This document shows, one piece after another, positions 18,233-27,176 of a DNA stretch of 64,000 bases. The number at the start of each line of letters is the position of its first letter. Position 1 is the stretch's first letter. The position numbers and the translations under genes were made by a program. This DNA comes from Bacteroidales bacterium. Its GTDB lineage: Bacteria; Bacteroidota; Bacteroidia; Bacteroidales; UBA932. A model generated the notes under the pieces. It was given only the letters and a program-made list of their open reading frames with translations, was not told the origin of the DNA and did no database searches. Where the stretch lies: assembly GCA_016287075.1 (NCBI GenBank), contig JAEEVC010000005.1, forward strand, positions 62,001-126,000, written 5' to 3'.

Positions 18233-20242
18233 TTATCCGTTGGTTTTGGTACGTTTCAAAATCCTGACGGCCTCCTTCTTCGGCAGCGGTTCGCCGCCAT
18301 GGAAGCCGTAAACGGCCGTCCCCACCGCGGTGGGCACAAGCCAGTAATGCTTGCCGTCTCCCCCGTCCACATATTCCGGCAGGCCCTTGACGGGCTCGGC
18401 GGGCGTGATATCCTGCCAGCCTTCCGCCTTCTGGCCGTGGAGGTTGTACAGGGAGAGGGTATTGTCTTTGTGAAGGACCATGGCCCGGTAGCCGTGGGCG
18501 CCTGTGAAATCATAGGCGGCCGGGCCGAGCAGGACCTCCTTGCCGAGATCCACCGGGAAGCCGTTGACGAAACGGCCCAGCCGGTCGATCAGATAGAGCT
18601 TCGAACCGGCGGCAAAAAGGAACTGCAGCCGGCCGTTCGCATAATAATCAATCGTTTCCACACAGCCGCAGAACGGTTCCTTGAAGGGGACGCCCCACTG
18701 GTCCTTGCCATTTTCGTCTTTGAGGCAGATGGACAGATGGGCGTTCTGGTAGAGGGTGTTATCCTTGCCCGTCGCGCTGTTGCGGACCTTGAAGGGCCCT
18801 TTCGGAACCAGGACGGCCGTATCGCGAAGCGCGGTCATAGGGGCATCACCGGGAATGGTTTCCAGGCGGGCGAGCCGGAAGGAGAGATGCCCGTGGCCCG
18901 CAGCCGAGCCGGCCTCCAGCACCGACGGAACGAGCGGAATCCCTTGAATATAAGGAGTAAGGGAAGTGGCGACGGCAGGAGAGAAGAGGTCGCCCAGCAG
19001 CGTCCCGTTCACCGCCGCATAGCAGACGACACCATTGAGCGGCTCCGGGGAAATCCCGGCATCCGACAGGAGCTTTTTCAGCCGGGGGCCTTCCGAAAGG
19101 GAAGAAAGCGCCTTCTCCGGGCCATAAACGAGCCATTTCCCGGTTTTCAGGCAGAGCGTATCCTTCACGCCGGCGAAGGGGGCGCCGAAGCAGGCGGCGA
19201 TTTCCGCCGCGTGGGGATCCGGGCGGATACCCTTCCCGCCGGCAGGCTCGGAGGCGCAGCGGACAAGGAAGACCCGGGCACCGTCGGCAAGCGTCGCCCG
19301 CACGGCCTCACGGACCGACAGGTGACGGACCCAGGCGTCGTCCAGCGTACGTTGGCCGCTCCGCGCATCACGGTAACGCGCAAAGCCCTCCAGGTACGCG
19401 TCGAGGTCCGGGACGACGACGGAGATGACTGACTGGACCTCGGACGGAAGAACTTCAGGGAAAGCGGCTTCCGCCTGGCTGTTCCCGGAAAAGACCCGGA
19501 GGTAGTTCCGGTCGGCCGTCACGGCAGAGCCGGCGAGGTCGATCCCCTTCCGGGAGAGCTGCCCGATCCCGAAGGACAGCCAGCGGGCCACGTTTCCAGC
19601 GGCGGAAGCATGGCTGCGCCGCGCGGGGGCGGCAAAAACCTGATAGATTTTCGCGGCATAAGAGCCGTTGACCAGCACGGCATTGCCGTCACGGGCGGAT
19701 GAAAGGGCCTCGGAGAAGCCTTCGGACTGCAGGATGGAGTAGCCGTCCGAAAGATGGCGACGGGCCGTTCCGACCAGCGTCTCGGAGCGGCTTGCGAGGA
19801 GCAGGCCGCCGTCGCAGGCCGTTTTCAGACCGGCCGAAGCGGCGAGCGCGACGACAGGGGCGAGCGACGCCGAATCCGCATGGGGGAACGAAGCGACGAC
19901 CAGCGGAACCAGCGCACCGCTGTTATGGAGCGAGACGACCGTCTTTTCGCGGGCGACATGCGAAAGGAAGGCACGGAGTTCCGCCGGGGAGCCGGGCGAG
20001 ATGAATGCCCCGAGGACACCGGTGGAGTCCGCCGCCAGGCGCTGCGCGGCGCGCGACCCGTCCAGGCAGAAGACCAGCGCCGCATCGGAAGGGACGGCGG
20101 CGAGCAGTTCCGCATAGGCGGAGGATGACGCTTCCGGCCTGTCCGGCTCTTTTTCGGCGTACAGACTGCGGACCAGCGCGACAATCCCGACGATCATCAG
20201 CGCGAGGACGGAGACGGCGAGAGCGATGTGCTTCCTGTTCAT
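18233..20242 (-). CDS. Uncharacterised membrane-anchored exported protein
   Basis: 669 residues. One N-terminal TM anchor (about 8-27) is followed by a large extracytoplasmic region. The first ~120 residues include LLAAVPSDAALVFCLDG, resembling DUF3352-like Bacteroidetes proteins. The C-terminal ~150 residues have repeated strands such as NGRLQFLFAAGSKLYLIDRLG, which suggest a partial beta-propeller. No catalytic motif is seen. It is the first gene of the operon to mtlA, with a promoter about 75 bases upstream. Its function is unknown. Confidence 0.7.
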   Translation of the reverse strand: MNRKHIALAVSVLALMIVGIVALVRSLYAEKEPDRPEASSSAYAELLAAVPSDAALVFCLDGSRAAQRLAADSTGVLGAFISPGSPAELRAFLSHVAREKTVVSLHNSGALVPLVVASFPHADSASLAPVVALAASAGLKTACDGGLLLASRSETLVGTARRHLSDGYSILQSEGFSEALSSARDGNAVLVNGSYAAKIYQVFAAPARRSHASAAGNVARWLSFGIGQLSRKGIDLAGSAVTADRNYLRVFSGNSQAEAAFPEVLPSEVQSVISVVVPDLDAYLEGFARYRDARSGQRTLDDAWVRHLSVREAVRATLADGARVFLVRCASEPAGGKGIRPDPHAAEIAACFGAPFAGVKDTLCLKTGKWLVYGPEKALSSLSEGPRLKKLLSDAGISPEPLNGVVCYAAVNGTLLGDLFSPAVATSLTPYIQGIPLVPSVLEAGSAAGHGHLSFRLARLETIPGDAPMTALRDTAVLVPKGPFKVRNSATGKDNTLYQNAHLSICLKDENGKDQWGVPFKEPFCGCVETIDYYANGRLQFLFAAGSKLYLIDRLGRFVNGFPVDLGKEVLLGPAAYDFTGAHGYRAMVLHKDNTLSLYNLHGQKAEGWQDITPAEPVKGLPEYVDGGDGKHYWLVPTAVGTAVYGFHGGEPLPKKEAVRILKRTKTNG

Positions 20243-20265
20243 ACAACAACTTGACCTGCAATACT

Positions 20266-20298
20266 TTTGTGGCGAAATCCCGCCATTTGTGGCGAAAT
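20266..20298. repeat. Tandem direct repeat in the leader of the 20242 gene
   Basis: TTTGTGGCGAAAT occurs at 20266-20278 and 20286-20298 (period 20), between the minus-strand promoter (20327 to 20320) and the ATG at 20242. It would be in the 5' untranslated RNA of that operon or serve as a two-site operator. Confidence 0.65.
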
Positions 20299-20319
20299 GG
20301 GACCAGCCGCTTTATCTTA

Positions 20320-20327
20320 CAAAGTTA
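20320..20327 (-). promoter_or_regulatory. -7 box of the minus-strand five-gene operon
   Basis: On the minus strand TAACTTTG reads 20327 to 20320, with a TTG 20 bases upstream of it. This gives a leader of about 70-75 bases for the gene starting at 20242. Confidence 0.6.
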
Positions 20328-20400
20328 CGTTATTTTCTGATAACCAGCAAGAAAGCCGGCGGAAATATGCAGACAACAGGAATAAACCAGAGAAATCCGC

Positions 20401-20431
20401 TTTGTTTTATAAATAATTATGCGTATATTTG
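20401..20431 (+). promoter_or_regulatory. argR promoter with candidate ARG boxes
   Basis: TTTG at 20401-20404, 19 bases, then TATATTTG at 20424-20431. The spacer holds a sequence (20408-20425) matching 13 of 16 defined positions of the E. coli ARG box wnTGAATWWWWATTCAnw. A weaker second match (about 11 of 16) begins at 20438, 30 bases further on, and reaches into the argR start. Autorepression by ArgR is the simple reading. Confidence 0.55.
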
Positions 20432-20448
20432 CAAAAACACGAATATTT

Positions 20449-20925
20449 ATGAAAGAGAAGAACGCGCGGCAGGAGGCCATCCTGCAGATTATCGGCCGGG
20501 AACGGATCGTCAGCCAGGAGCAGTTGATCACCGCGCTGGAAAAGCGCGGGATCTCTTCCACGCAGGCGACCCTCTCCCGGGATCTCCGGGCGCTCAAGGT
20601 CGTCAAACAGCCGGATGCGGACGGCTATGTCTGCTACCAGCCGTCCCGTCCTTCCGTCAGGATCCGGAACGGGCATATCGAAGCGGGTATCCACGGGCTC
20701 GCCTTCTCCGGCGCCCTTTGCGTCGTCAAGGTGACGCCCGGCTATGCCCCCGTCATCGCCTCCCGGATCGACGGCAGCAACCTGCCGGCCGTGATCGGGA
20801 CCATCGCCGGGGATGATACCATCCTTGTGGTGCTCCGGGAGGGCGTCTCGCACGAGACGGCCCTGACCCAGCTCGAGGACCTGTTCCCCGATATTTCCAC
20901 CCATCTTTCCCATTCCGTCCGCTGA
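20449..20925 (+). CDS. argR: Arginine repressor
   Basis: 158 residues from the ATG at 20449. This start is preferred over 20419 because the -7 box ends at 20431. An N-terminal winged helix carries the signature SSTQATLSRDLRALKVVK (about 36-53). The C-terminal hexamerisation/arginine-binding domain has GTIAGDDTILVVLRE. ArgR represses arginine biosynthesis genes when arginine is plentiful. It overlaps argE by one base (TGATG) and so forms an argR-argE-argH unit. Confidence 0.92.
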   Translation: MKEKNARQEAILQIIGRERIVSQEQLITALEKRGISSTQATLSRDLRALKVVKQPDADGYVCYQPSRPSVRIRNGHIEAGIHGLAFSGALCVVKVTPGYAPVIASRIDGSNLPAVIGTIAGDDTILVVLREGVSHETALTQLEDLFPDISTHLSHSVR

Positions 20926-21995
20926 TGAATGCCCTGGAACAGACTGCCACGGCCGTGACCGGCCTGCTGGCCCGGCTGGTCGGCATCCCTTCGCTCAGCC
21001 GGGAAGAGGGGCCCGCCGTGGATGCCCTTGCGGAATGGATGACCGCCCATGGGCTGCAACCGCACCGTGTCGGAAACAATCTCTGGTGCGAAAGCGCCCC
21101 TTCCGACGGGCGGCCGACCATCCTGCTGAATGCCCATATCGACACGGTGCCGCCCGCAGCCGGCTATACCCGGCCGCCCTTCGAGGCGACCCTGGAAGGA
21201 GACTGCATGTACGGTCTCGGCAGCAACGACGACGGCGGTTCCCTGGCGGCACTGCTCGGGGCATACCTTTTATTGAAAGATACCGTGCAGCCCTACCGGC
21301 TCGTTTTCAGCGCCACCGCCGAAGAGGAGGTGAGCGGGGCCGGAGGCATTGAAAGGATCCTCCCTGAGACCGGCCCCGTGGACCTCGGCATCATCGGCGA
21401 ACCGACCGGGATGCAGATGGCCATCGCGGAGCGGGGGCTGCTGGTCCTCGACTGCGTGGCGGCCGGACGGAGCGGGCATGCCGCCCGGGAAGAAGGCATC
21501 AACGCGCTGTATCAGGCACTTCCGGACATCGAATGGTTCCGGACCTACCGTTTTCCCAAGGTATCCGAGCACCTCGGACCGGTGAAAATGACCGTCACCC
21601 AGATCCAGGCGGGAACCCGGCACAACATCGTGCCGGAGCTGTGTTCCTTTGTCGTGGACATCCGGCCGAACGGGCTGTATTCCAACGCGGAAATCCTCGA
21701 GGCCGTGCGGTCCCATGTCCGGTGCAGCGTCACGCCGCGCTCGCTGCGGCTCGGCAGTTCCGCCATCCCGGCGGACCATCCCGCCGTCCGGCGCGGCCGC
21801 TCCCTCGGCCTCGCCGCCTTCGGCTCCCCCACCATGAGCAACATGGCCCTGTGCCCGTTCCCCTGCATCAAAACGGGGCCCGGGGACTCCGCCCGTTCCC
21901 ATGGACCCGACGAATACATCCGCCTCTCCGAAATCCGGGAAGGCATCCGAACCTATGTCCGCCTGCTGGACGGGCTGCAACTTGGAAAGATATGA
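20925..21995 (+). CDS. argE: M20-family acylornithine deacylase (ArgE-like)
   Basis: 356 residues, M20 peptidase fold. Metal ligands are seen in NAHIDTVP (about 66-73) and GSNDDGGSLA (about 99-108), followed by the catalytic glutamate pair in ATAEEEVSGAGG (about 130). The context between argR and argH points to removal of the N-acyl group from acetyl- or succinyl-ornithine/citrulline. Bacteroides fragilis uses succinylated intermediates, so either acyl group is possible. DapE-like activity is less likely given the operon. It ends in an ATGA overlap with argH. Confidence 0.85.
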   Translation: MNALEQTATAVTGLLARLVGIPSLSREEGPAVDALAEWMTAHGLQPHRVGNNLWCESAPSDGRPTILLNAHIDTVPPAAGYTRPPFEATLEGDCMYGLGSNDDGGSLAALLGAYLLLKDTVQPYRLVFSATAEEEVSGAGGIERILPETGPVDLGIIGEPTGMQMAIAERGLLVLDCVAAGRSGHAAREEGINALYQALPDIEWFRTYRFPKVSEHLGPVKMTVTQIQAGTRHNIVPELCSFVVDIRPNGLYSNAEILEAVRSHVRCSVTPRSLRLGSSAIPADHPAVRRGRSLGLAAFGSPTMSNMALCPFPCIKTGPGDSARSHGPDEYIRLSEIREGIRTYVRLLDGLQLGKI

Positions 21996-23332
21996 AACTC
22001 TGGGACAAAGGCTATACGCTCGACGAACGGATCGAGCGCTTTACGGTCGGCAAAGACCGCGAACTGGACCTCCTTCTCGCCCCCTGCGACATCCTGGGGA
22101 CGCTTGCGCACGTGACCATGCTCGGGCAGGTCGGGCTGATTCCCGCCGCGGAGGTGGAGCGCATCCTTCCCGAACTGCGGAAACTCTACCGGAAAGCCGC
22201 TGAAGGGCAGTTCGTCATCGAGGAGGGCGTCGAGGACGTACACTCGCAGGTCGAGATGGAACTGACCCGCGCGCTCGGCGAAACGGGGAAGAAGGTCCAT
22301 ACCGGGCGGTCCCGGAACGACCAGATTCTCGTGGACTTGAAATTGTACGCACGCACGCGCCTTGAGAAAACCGTCGGAAAGGCCGAACGCCTCTTCCGGA
22401 CACTCCAGCGCCGGAGCGAGGAGAACAAGGACGTGCTGATGCCCGGCTATACCCACCTACAGGTGGCGATGCCCTCCTCCTTCGGGCTGTGGTTCGGCGC
22501 CTATGCCGAGAGTCTGGCGGACGACATGGTCCTGCTGAAGGCCGCCTGGGACATCGTCAACCGCAACCCGCTCGGGTCTGCGGCCGGCTACGGGTCCTCC
22601 GCGCCCCTCGACCGGGCCCTGACGACCCGGCTTCTCGGTTTTGCCGACCTGGACTACAATGCGGTCTATGCCCAGATGGAGCGCGGACGGATGGAGCGCC
22701 AGGTTGCCTTCGCCTATGCATCCCTTGCCGAGAGCATCGGGAAACTGGCCATGGACTGCTGCCTGTTCAACAGCCAGAATTTCGGCTTCATCTCCCTCCC
22801 GGACAACCTGACCACGGGGTCGAGCATCATGCCCCATAAGAAGAATCCCGACGTGTTCGAGCTGCTTCGGGCTTCCTGCAACCGCATCCAGGCCCTTCCC
22901 GGAACCATCCGCCTGATTACGGGCAACCTCCCCTCCGGCTATTTCCGGGACCTGCAACTGCTGAAGGAAGAGTTCCTTCCTCTTTTCGACCGCATGGATG
23001 ACATCCTCGACATCGCCGATTATGCCGTATCCGCCATGCGCGTCCGCGACGGGTTGATGGACGACCCGCGCTACGCGCTTGCTTTCAGCGTGGAGGAAGT
23101 CAACCGCCGCGCAGCCAATGGCGTCCCGTTCCGTGACGCGTACCGGCAGGTCGCAGACGAGATTACGGCCGGGACGTTCACGTTCCAGGGGGAACTCCAC
23201 CATACCCATGCCGGCTCCATCGGCAACCTCTGCAACGATGCCATCGCCGCACGGATGGACGCAGTCCTCGCATCCTTCCCCTTCGATGGAATCCACCAAG
23301 CCCTTGACAATCTGCTGTCTCCGTCCGATTAG
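21992..23332 (+). CDS. argH: Argininosuccinate lyase
   Basis: 446 residues, cytoplasmic. It splits argininosuccinate into arginine and fumarate, the last step of arginine synthesis. Fumarase/aspartase superfamily signatures seen are EDVHSQVEMELT, HTGRSRNDQ (about 109-117), GYTHLQVAMP (about 151) and GSSIMPHKKNPD (about 278-289). The ATG at 21992 lies in the argE stop overlap, although the frame is open further upstream in another gene's shadow. Confidence 0.95.
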   Translation: MKLWDKGYTLDERIERFTVGKDRELDLLLAPCDILGTLAHVTMLGQVGLIPAAEVERILPELRKLYRKAAEGQFVIEEGVEDVHSQVEMELTRALGETGKKVHTGRSRNDQILVDLKLYARTRLEKTVGKAERLFRTLQRRSEENKDVLMPGYTHLQVAMPSSFGLWFGAYAESLADDMVLLKAAWDIVNRNPLGSAAGYGSSAPLDRALTTRLLGFADLDYNAVYAQMERGRMERQVAFAYASLAESIGKLAMDCCLFNSQNFGFISLPDNLTTGSSIMPHKKNPDVFELLRASCNRIQALPGTIRLITGNLPSGYFRDLQLLKEEFLPLFDRMDDILDIADYAVSAMRVRDGLMDDPRYALAFSVEEVNRRAANGVPFRDAYRQVADEITAGTFTFQGELHHTHAGSIGNLCNDAIAARMDAVLASFPFDGIHQALDNLLSPSD

Positions 23333-23365
23333 CCGGAGAGGCCCGGCGGGCATGCCGGTCCGGCT
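23331..23365 (+). repeat. GC-rich hairpin after argH
   Basis: AGCCGG at 23331-23336 pairs with CCGGCT at 23360-23365, and an inner CCGGC/GCCGG stem extends it. It is followed by an A-run, not a T-run, on the plus strand. It is therefore an RNA-end hairpin at best. Confidence 0.45.
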
Positions 23366-23382
23366 CAAAAAATGACGCGAAA

Positions 23383-23414
23383 TTTGGAATTGCGGGAGAA
23401 ATGCCGTAAATTTG
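23383..23414 (+). promoter_or_regulatory. Promoter of the outer-membrane protein pair
   Basis: TTTG at 23383-23386, 20 bases, then TAAATTTG at 23407-23414. The leader to the ATG at 23534 is about 110 bases and contains a small inverted repeat around TTGTG...CACAA (about 23454-23478). Confidence 0.65.
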
Positions 23415-23533
23415 TGTTTCGAAATGCAGGTCATTTCATCATAACTCATTGATATTGTGTCCATAAGCCATGGGCACAAGGGCGAAGCCATTAAGGAAAC
23501 CTTACGAAAAATCATTAAAAAATTCCAACAAAT

Positions 23534-24265
23534 ATGCACAGATTCATTACAATTTGCGCGGCCCTCTTCTTGGGTGTTACTGCAGTTTCCGCGCAAAACT
23601 GGTCTTCCTACGACCCGACGGGCAAATTCAGCATCTCCGTCCAGGGCGGTCCGATGCTGTCCATCAGCGAGAACGCCTTCTCGTACAAGGACAACGGCAA
23701 GACGGCCAAACTCATCACCCCGCAGGCTTCCGTGAGCGTCGGATACGACTTCACCAAGGCCTTCGGACTCCGTGCCAACATCGGCTACGGCAAGAACATG
23801 AGCGCCTGCAACACGTACGACACGGCCATGCACGGCTTCTATCCGTATTCCTTCAAGAACATCAGCTGCTTCGTGGATGCGATCCTCCAGCTGAACTATG
23901 TCAACAACAGCTGGTCCGCCTTCTGCCCGAAGTTGTACTTCGGTCTCGGCGGTGCCAAGACCTTCGGCTTCAACGAGGTGAATTTCGGCTCCTACACGAA
24001 GACCGACCCCACCTACAAGCGTTTCCACCCCTGGCAGGACGTCAACGAGTCCAACGGTGTCGTGGCATTCCGCCTGGGCTTCATCGCCGAATACAACTTC
24101 AGCCAGAACTTCGGCATCTTCGCCGACATCACCGGTGAGGCATACACGGACAACTTCAATGGCCTCATGCCGGAATCCGGAGACTTCGACGCCTTCCACG
24201 GTTACGCCGGCTTCCCGTTCGACCTCAGGGGACTCATCTCCCTCGGTGCCGTCTGCCGCTTCTAA
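23534..24265 (+). CDS. Outer-membrane beta-barrel protein
   Basis: 243 residues. A signal peptide (about 1-20, ending VSAQ) is followed by alternating amphipathic strands and a terminal aromatic residue (LGAVCRF), as in OmpW/porin-like small barrels of Bacteroidetes. No ligand or enzyme site is seen. It is 27 bases upstream of the OmpA-family gene and probably co-transcribed with it, both being envelope proteins. Confidence 0.75.
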   Translation: MHRFITICAALFLGVTAVSAQNWSSYDPTGKFSISVQGGPMLSISENAFSYKDNGKTAKLITPQASVSVGYDFTKAFGLRANIGYGKNMSACNTYDTAMHGFYPYSFKNISCFVDAILQLNYVNNSWSAFCPKLYFGLGGAKTFGFNEVNFGSYTKTDPTYKRFHPWQDVNESNGVVAFRLGFIAEYNFSQNFGIFADITGEAYTDNFNGLMPESGDFDAFHGYAGFPFDLRGLISLGAVCRF

Positions 24266-24292
24266 CAGCCAAATCATAACAATACAAGTCAT

Positions 24293-25345
24293 ATGAAAAT
24301 CAACAAAATCATTGCAGTGGCCGTCGCGCTGGGAACCAGCTTCGCGGCCTTTGCCCAGGATGCAGCGACGACGGCCAACCAGTTTGAACCCGTCGAGGTG
24401 AATGATTACTGGTTCGCCGGGATCGGCGGCGGCATGAATTTCGGTTACAACGGCCGTGAATTCGTCGCCCGCAACAACTCCGGCAACGGCGCCGGTTTCG
24501 CCATGGACGTCTACGCCGGTAAGTGGATCAACAACTGGGCCGGTTTCCGCGCCGGTTACCAGGGCCTTTCCATCAGCGACATTTACACGGACTTCGGCAA
24601 GAACCCGTTCATGTATCTCCACGCTGACGCCCTCTTCCGCCCGTTCAAGTGGCTCGTCCCGTACGTCCACGCCGGCTTCATGAAGATCGATTACCGCACG
24701 GCCGCCGGCGGTGTGGGTCTCGCCCTTCCGATCAACATCAGCAAGAAGATCGCCATCATCCCCGACTTCAAGGCTACGGCTTTTGACAACAGTGCATTCG
24801 ATAACGGCAAACGATTCCCGGGCTTGAACCTGAGCGCCACCCTCGGCCTCCGCTTCAACCTCGGTAAGAAGACCAAGTACGTCCCGGTTCCGGTCGTCAC
24901 CCCTGTCGAGACCGTCAAGTACGTCCGCGACACCGTCGTCGTCACCGAAAAGCAGGTCGACACCGTCTACGTCCGCGACATCCAGGAGAAGGAAGTCGAG
25001 ATCAACAAGTCGCTCAACGAGGGCATCGTCCTCTTCGACTTCGACTCCTACAAGCTCACGGAAGAGGCCATCCCGGTCCTCAACGATGTCGCCGCCTGGC
25101 TCAAGGAGAATCAGGATGTCACCGTCGTCGTCGAAGGTCACACCGACTACATCGGCTCCGACGCCTACAACCAGACGCTGTCCGAGAACCGCGCCAACGC
25201 CGTCGTGAAGTACCTCATCGAGAAGGGCATCGACGCCAAGCGCCTCTCCTCTGTCGGTTACGGCAAGACCCGTCCGATCACGGACAACAAGACCCCTGAG
25301 GCCCGCCACCGCAACCGTCGTATCGAGTTCCGCCTCTCCGAATAA
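24293..25345 (+). CDS. OmpA-family outer-membrane protein
   Basis: 350 residues. A signal peptide (about 1-21) precedes an N-terminal eight-strand-type barrel (about 30-200) and a linker with repeated VKYVRDTVVV/VDTVYVRD. The C-terminal OmpA/MotB peptidoglycan-binding domain (about 240-350) has VEGHTDYIGSDAYNQTLSENR and the GYGKTRPI block. It tethers the outer membrane to the cell wall. A strong terminator follows it. Confidence 0.93.
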   Translation: MKINKIIAVAVALGTSFAAFAQDAATTANQFEPVEVNDYWFAGIGGGMNFGYNGREFVARNNSGNGAGFAMDVYAGKWINNWAGFRAGYQGLSISDIYTDFGKNPFMYLHADALFRPFKWLVPYVHAGFMKIDYRTAAGGVGLALPINISKKIAIIPDFKATAFDNSAFDNGKRFPGLNLSATLGLRFNLGKKTKYVPVPVVTPVETVKYVRDTVVVTEKQVDTVYVRDIQEKEVEINKSLNEGIVLFDFDSYKLTEEAIPVLNDVAAWLKENQDVTVVVEGHTDYIGSDAYNQTLSENRANAVVKYLIEKGIDAKRLSSVGYGKTRPITDNKTPEARHRNRRIEFRLSE

Positions 25346-25369
25346 GTCGGAGTAGAGAAACTCTTTCAC

Positions 25370-25419
25370 AATCAAGGTCTTGTCTGGTGCCAAAAAGGAT
25401 CAGACAAGACCTTTTGATT
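25370..25419 (+). terminator. Terminator of ompA, directly before the polysaccharide operon
   Basis: AATCAAGGTCTTGTCTG and CAGACAAGACCTTTTGATT form a 13- to 17-bp stem around a 14-base loop. The 3' arm includes a short T-run. The first polysaccharide gene starts only 16 bases later, so there is no room for a promoter between them. Confidence 0.7.
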
Positions 25420-25434
25420 GAAAATAGGGAGCCC

Positions 25435-26355
25435 ATGCAGAAAATCGCAGTCCTGATGACCGTCCATAACCGGCGGGGAAAAACGCTCGCCTGTCTGGAA
25501 TCCATCGCAGCGACCTGGCAGCCATTCGCCAGTGATATCGCCTTGAAGGTATTCCTGACCGACGACGGCTCTACCGACGGAACAGCCGATGCCATCCGTG
25601 AAAAAACCTATCCGTTCCCGGTCTGCATCCTGCAGGGAGACGGCAATCTCTACTGGAACGGCGGGATGATCAACTCCTGGAAGGCTGCCATGTCCGAATT
25701 CAGTTGGGACGGCTATCTCTGGCTCAATGACGACGCCGTCGTGCTGCCGGAGTTTTGGCAGGATCTGCTGGACGCAGACCGCTTCAGCCTGCAGAAGCAT
25801 GGAAAGGGAGGCATCTACGTCGGCTCGACAAAAGATGCGGACACCGGCGCATTCACCTATGGCGGCTTCATCTACACGAACAAGCTGACGCTCAAGGACA
25901 AAATGCTTCCCCCGGACGGGACCTTGCAGCCCTGCGAGGCCGCTCACGGCAATATTACCTTCGTCAGCGCGGACGTGGTGGACGAGATGGGCATTTTCTG
26001 CAAGGATTACATCCACGGCGGGACGGACCATGACTACACTTACCTGGCTCACAAAGCCGGCTTTCCGGTTCTGGTGCTCCCCCACTATTCCGCCGCCTGC
26101 CGGAACGACCATCCCAAGGACGGCGGACGGCCCGACTTCTTCAAGCTCCCGCTGAAGGAACGCATCAAAGCCCTGCATGCGCCAAACGGACTCAACCTCC
26201 ACAACGCCCTTCTCTACAGCCGGCGCTGTTTCCCGTGGCGCTATCCGATCATCCTTCTGACAGGCTATTTCAAGGCCATCTTCCCGAAGACCTATCACAG
26301 GCTGTATCTCCGCTTCCGCGGCGTCAAGCCCAAGGACTGGAAGCCCAATGCCTAA
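25435..26355 (+). CDS. GT2-family glycosyltransferase
   Basis: 306 residues of GT-A fold. It starts MQKIAVLMTVHNRRGKTLAC. FLTDDGSTDGTA near 42-53 binds the nucleotide, and LNDDAVVLPEF near 100 takes the DxD position. The ATG at 25435 gives the standard GT2 N-terminus; an upstream open frame runs through the terminator hairpin and is not used here. The sugar and linkage cannot be predicted. It is the first gene of the polysaccharide locus and overlaps the next gene by 8 bases. Confidence 0.88.
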   Translation: MQKIAVLMTVHNRRGKTLACLESIAATWQPFASDIALKVFLTDDGSTDGTADAIREKTYPFPVCILQGDGNLYWNGGMINSWKAAMSEFSWDGYLWLNDDAVVLPEFWQDLLDADRFSLQKHGKGGIYVGSTKDADTGAFTYGGFIYTNKLTLKDKMLPPDGTLQPCEAAHGNITFVSADVVDEMGIFCKDYIHGGTDHDYTYLAHKAGFPVLVLPHYSAACRNDHPKDGGRPDFFKLPLKERIKALHAPNGLNLHNALLYSRRCFPWRYPIILLTGYFKAIFPKTYHRLYLRFRGVKPKDWKPNA

Positions 26356-27172
26356 GACGGTTTTCATTTCCTATGCCAACGAGGCCATGGCCTATTCGCT
26401 CCGGCGGATCGGCCGCCAGGCACGTCGGCTGGGGATTTTCGACGAAGTGATCCTCTATACGCCGGCGGATGTACCGGACTATGTGAAGGAATCGGTGCTT
26501 TTTTCATGCGCGCGCGGGGCGGGCTACTGGTGCTGGAAACCGGCTCTCATCCACGAAACGCTCCAAAAGAACGAAGAAGGGACCATTGTCATCTATGTCG
26601 ATGCCGGCTGCACGCTGCGGAAGTCATCCGAATGGGAGCAATACCTCCGCCTCATGCAGCGCTACGACACCATCTGTTTCCAGTATGACGAGTCCCAGCC
26701 GCAATGGGAGAGATGGGGCGCCGGATCGGCGAAGATCAAATACTGGACGAAAGCGGCCACACTGGATTTCGCCGAGACCTATTTCCAGGATCCGGGCATC
26801 GGGGAACTGAAACAGATCATGGGAGGCATCCTTTTCATGAAAGGACGGGACAACGCCCTTCTGAAGGATTGGAAAGAACTGATGTTCAGTCATCCGGAAC
26901 TGATCACCGACCCCACGGAAGAAGAGCTGCGCCACCAGCGCCCCGGCTTTGCCGGCCACCGGCACGACCAGGCGCTGCTGACGCCGCTGGCCGAACGGGA
27001 CCCCAAGGCCCTCGTCCTCCCGGAAATCAGTGAGGCCTACCGGCGGGACGCCTTCGTCTGGGCCTCCAGGATCCGTGCCCGCGACCTGCGGGAATTCCTG
27101 ACGGTCCAGGTGAAGCATTTTTTGCGGATCTGGCTGGGAGACAGGCTGTTTGACAAGATCAAGAGTCTTTAA
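26348..27172 (+). CDS. Putative glycosyltransferase-like polysaccharide protein
   Basis: 274 residues, soluble. It has GAGYWCWKPALI near 57 and IVIYVDAGCTLR near 85. This combination (a WKP motif and a YVDAGC segment in the DxD position) is found in uncharacterised proteins of capsule loci resembling GT-A transferases. Assignment is by pattern and context only. It is still high in G+C, like its left flank. It overlaps the preceding gene by 8 bases. Confidence 0.6.
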   Translation: MPKTVFISYANEAMAYSLRRIGRQARRLGIFDEVILYTPADVPDYVKESVLFSCARGAGYWCWKPALIHETLQKNEEGTIVIYVDAGCTLRKSSEWEQYLRLMQRYDTICFQYDESQPQWERWGAGSAKIKYWTKAATLDFAETYFQDPGIGELKQIMGGILFMKGRDNALLKDWKELMFSHPELITDPTEEELRHQRPGFAGHRHDQALLTPLAERDPKALVLPEISEAYRRDAFVWASRIRARDLREFLTVQVKHFLRIWLGDRLFDKIKSL

Positions 27173-27176
27173 TCAC

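Noticed and set aside
20262..20269. A plus-strand TACTTTTG box as an extra argR promoter
   Set aside because: It fits TAnnTTTG but has no TTTG at 19-20 bases upstream, lies 180 bases from argR, and a better promoter exists at 20401-20431.
22457..25393. A 978-codon open frame on the minus strand opposite argH and the two outer-membrane genes
   Set aside because: It spans two promoters and three well-supported plus-strand genes and shows no domain; it mirrors their codon bias.
26348..27172. Calling this a specific sialyl- or galactosyltransferase
   Set aside because: Only a WKP and a YVDAGC pattern are visible; no motif fixes a donor or linkage.
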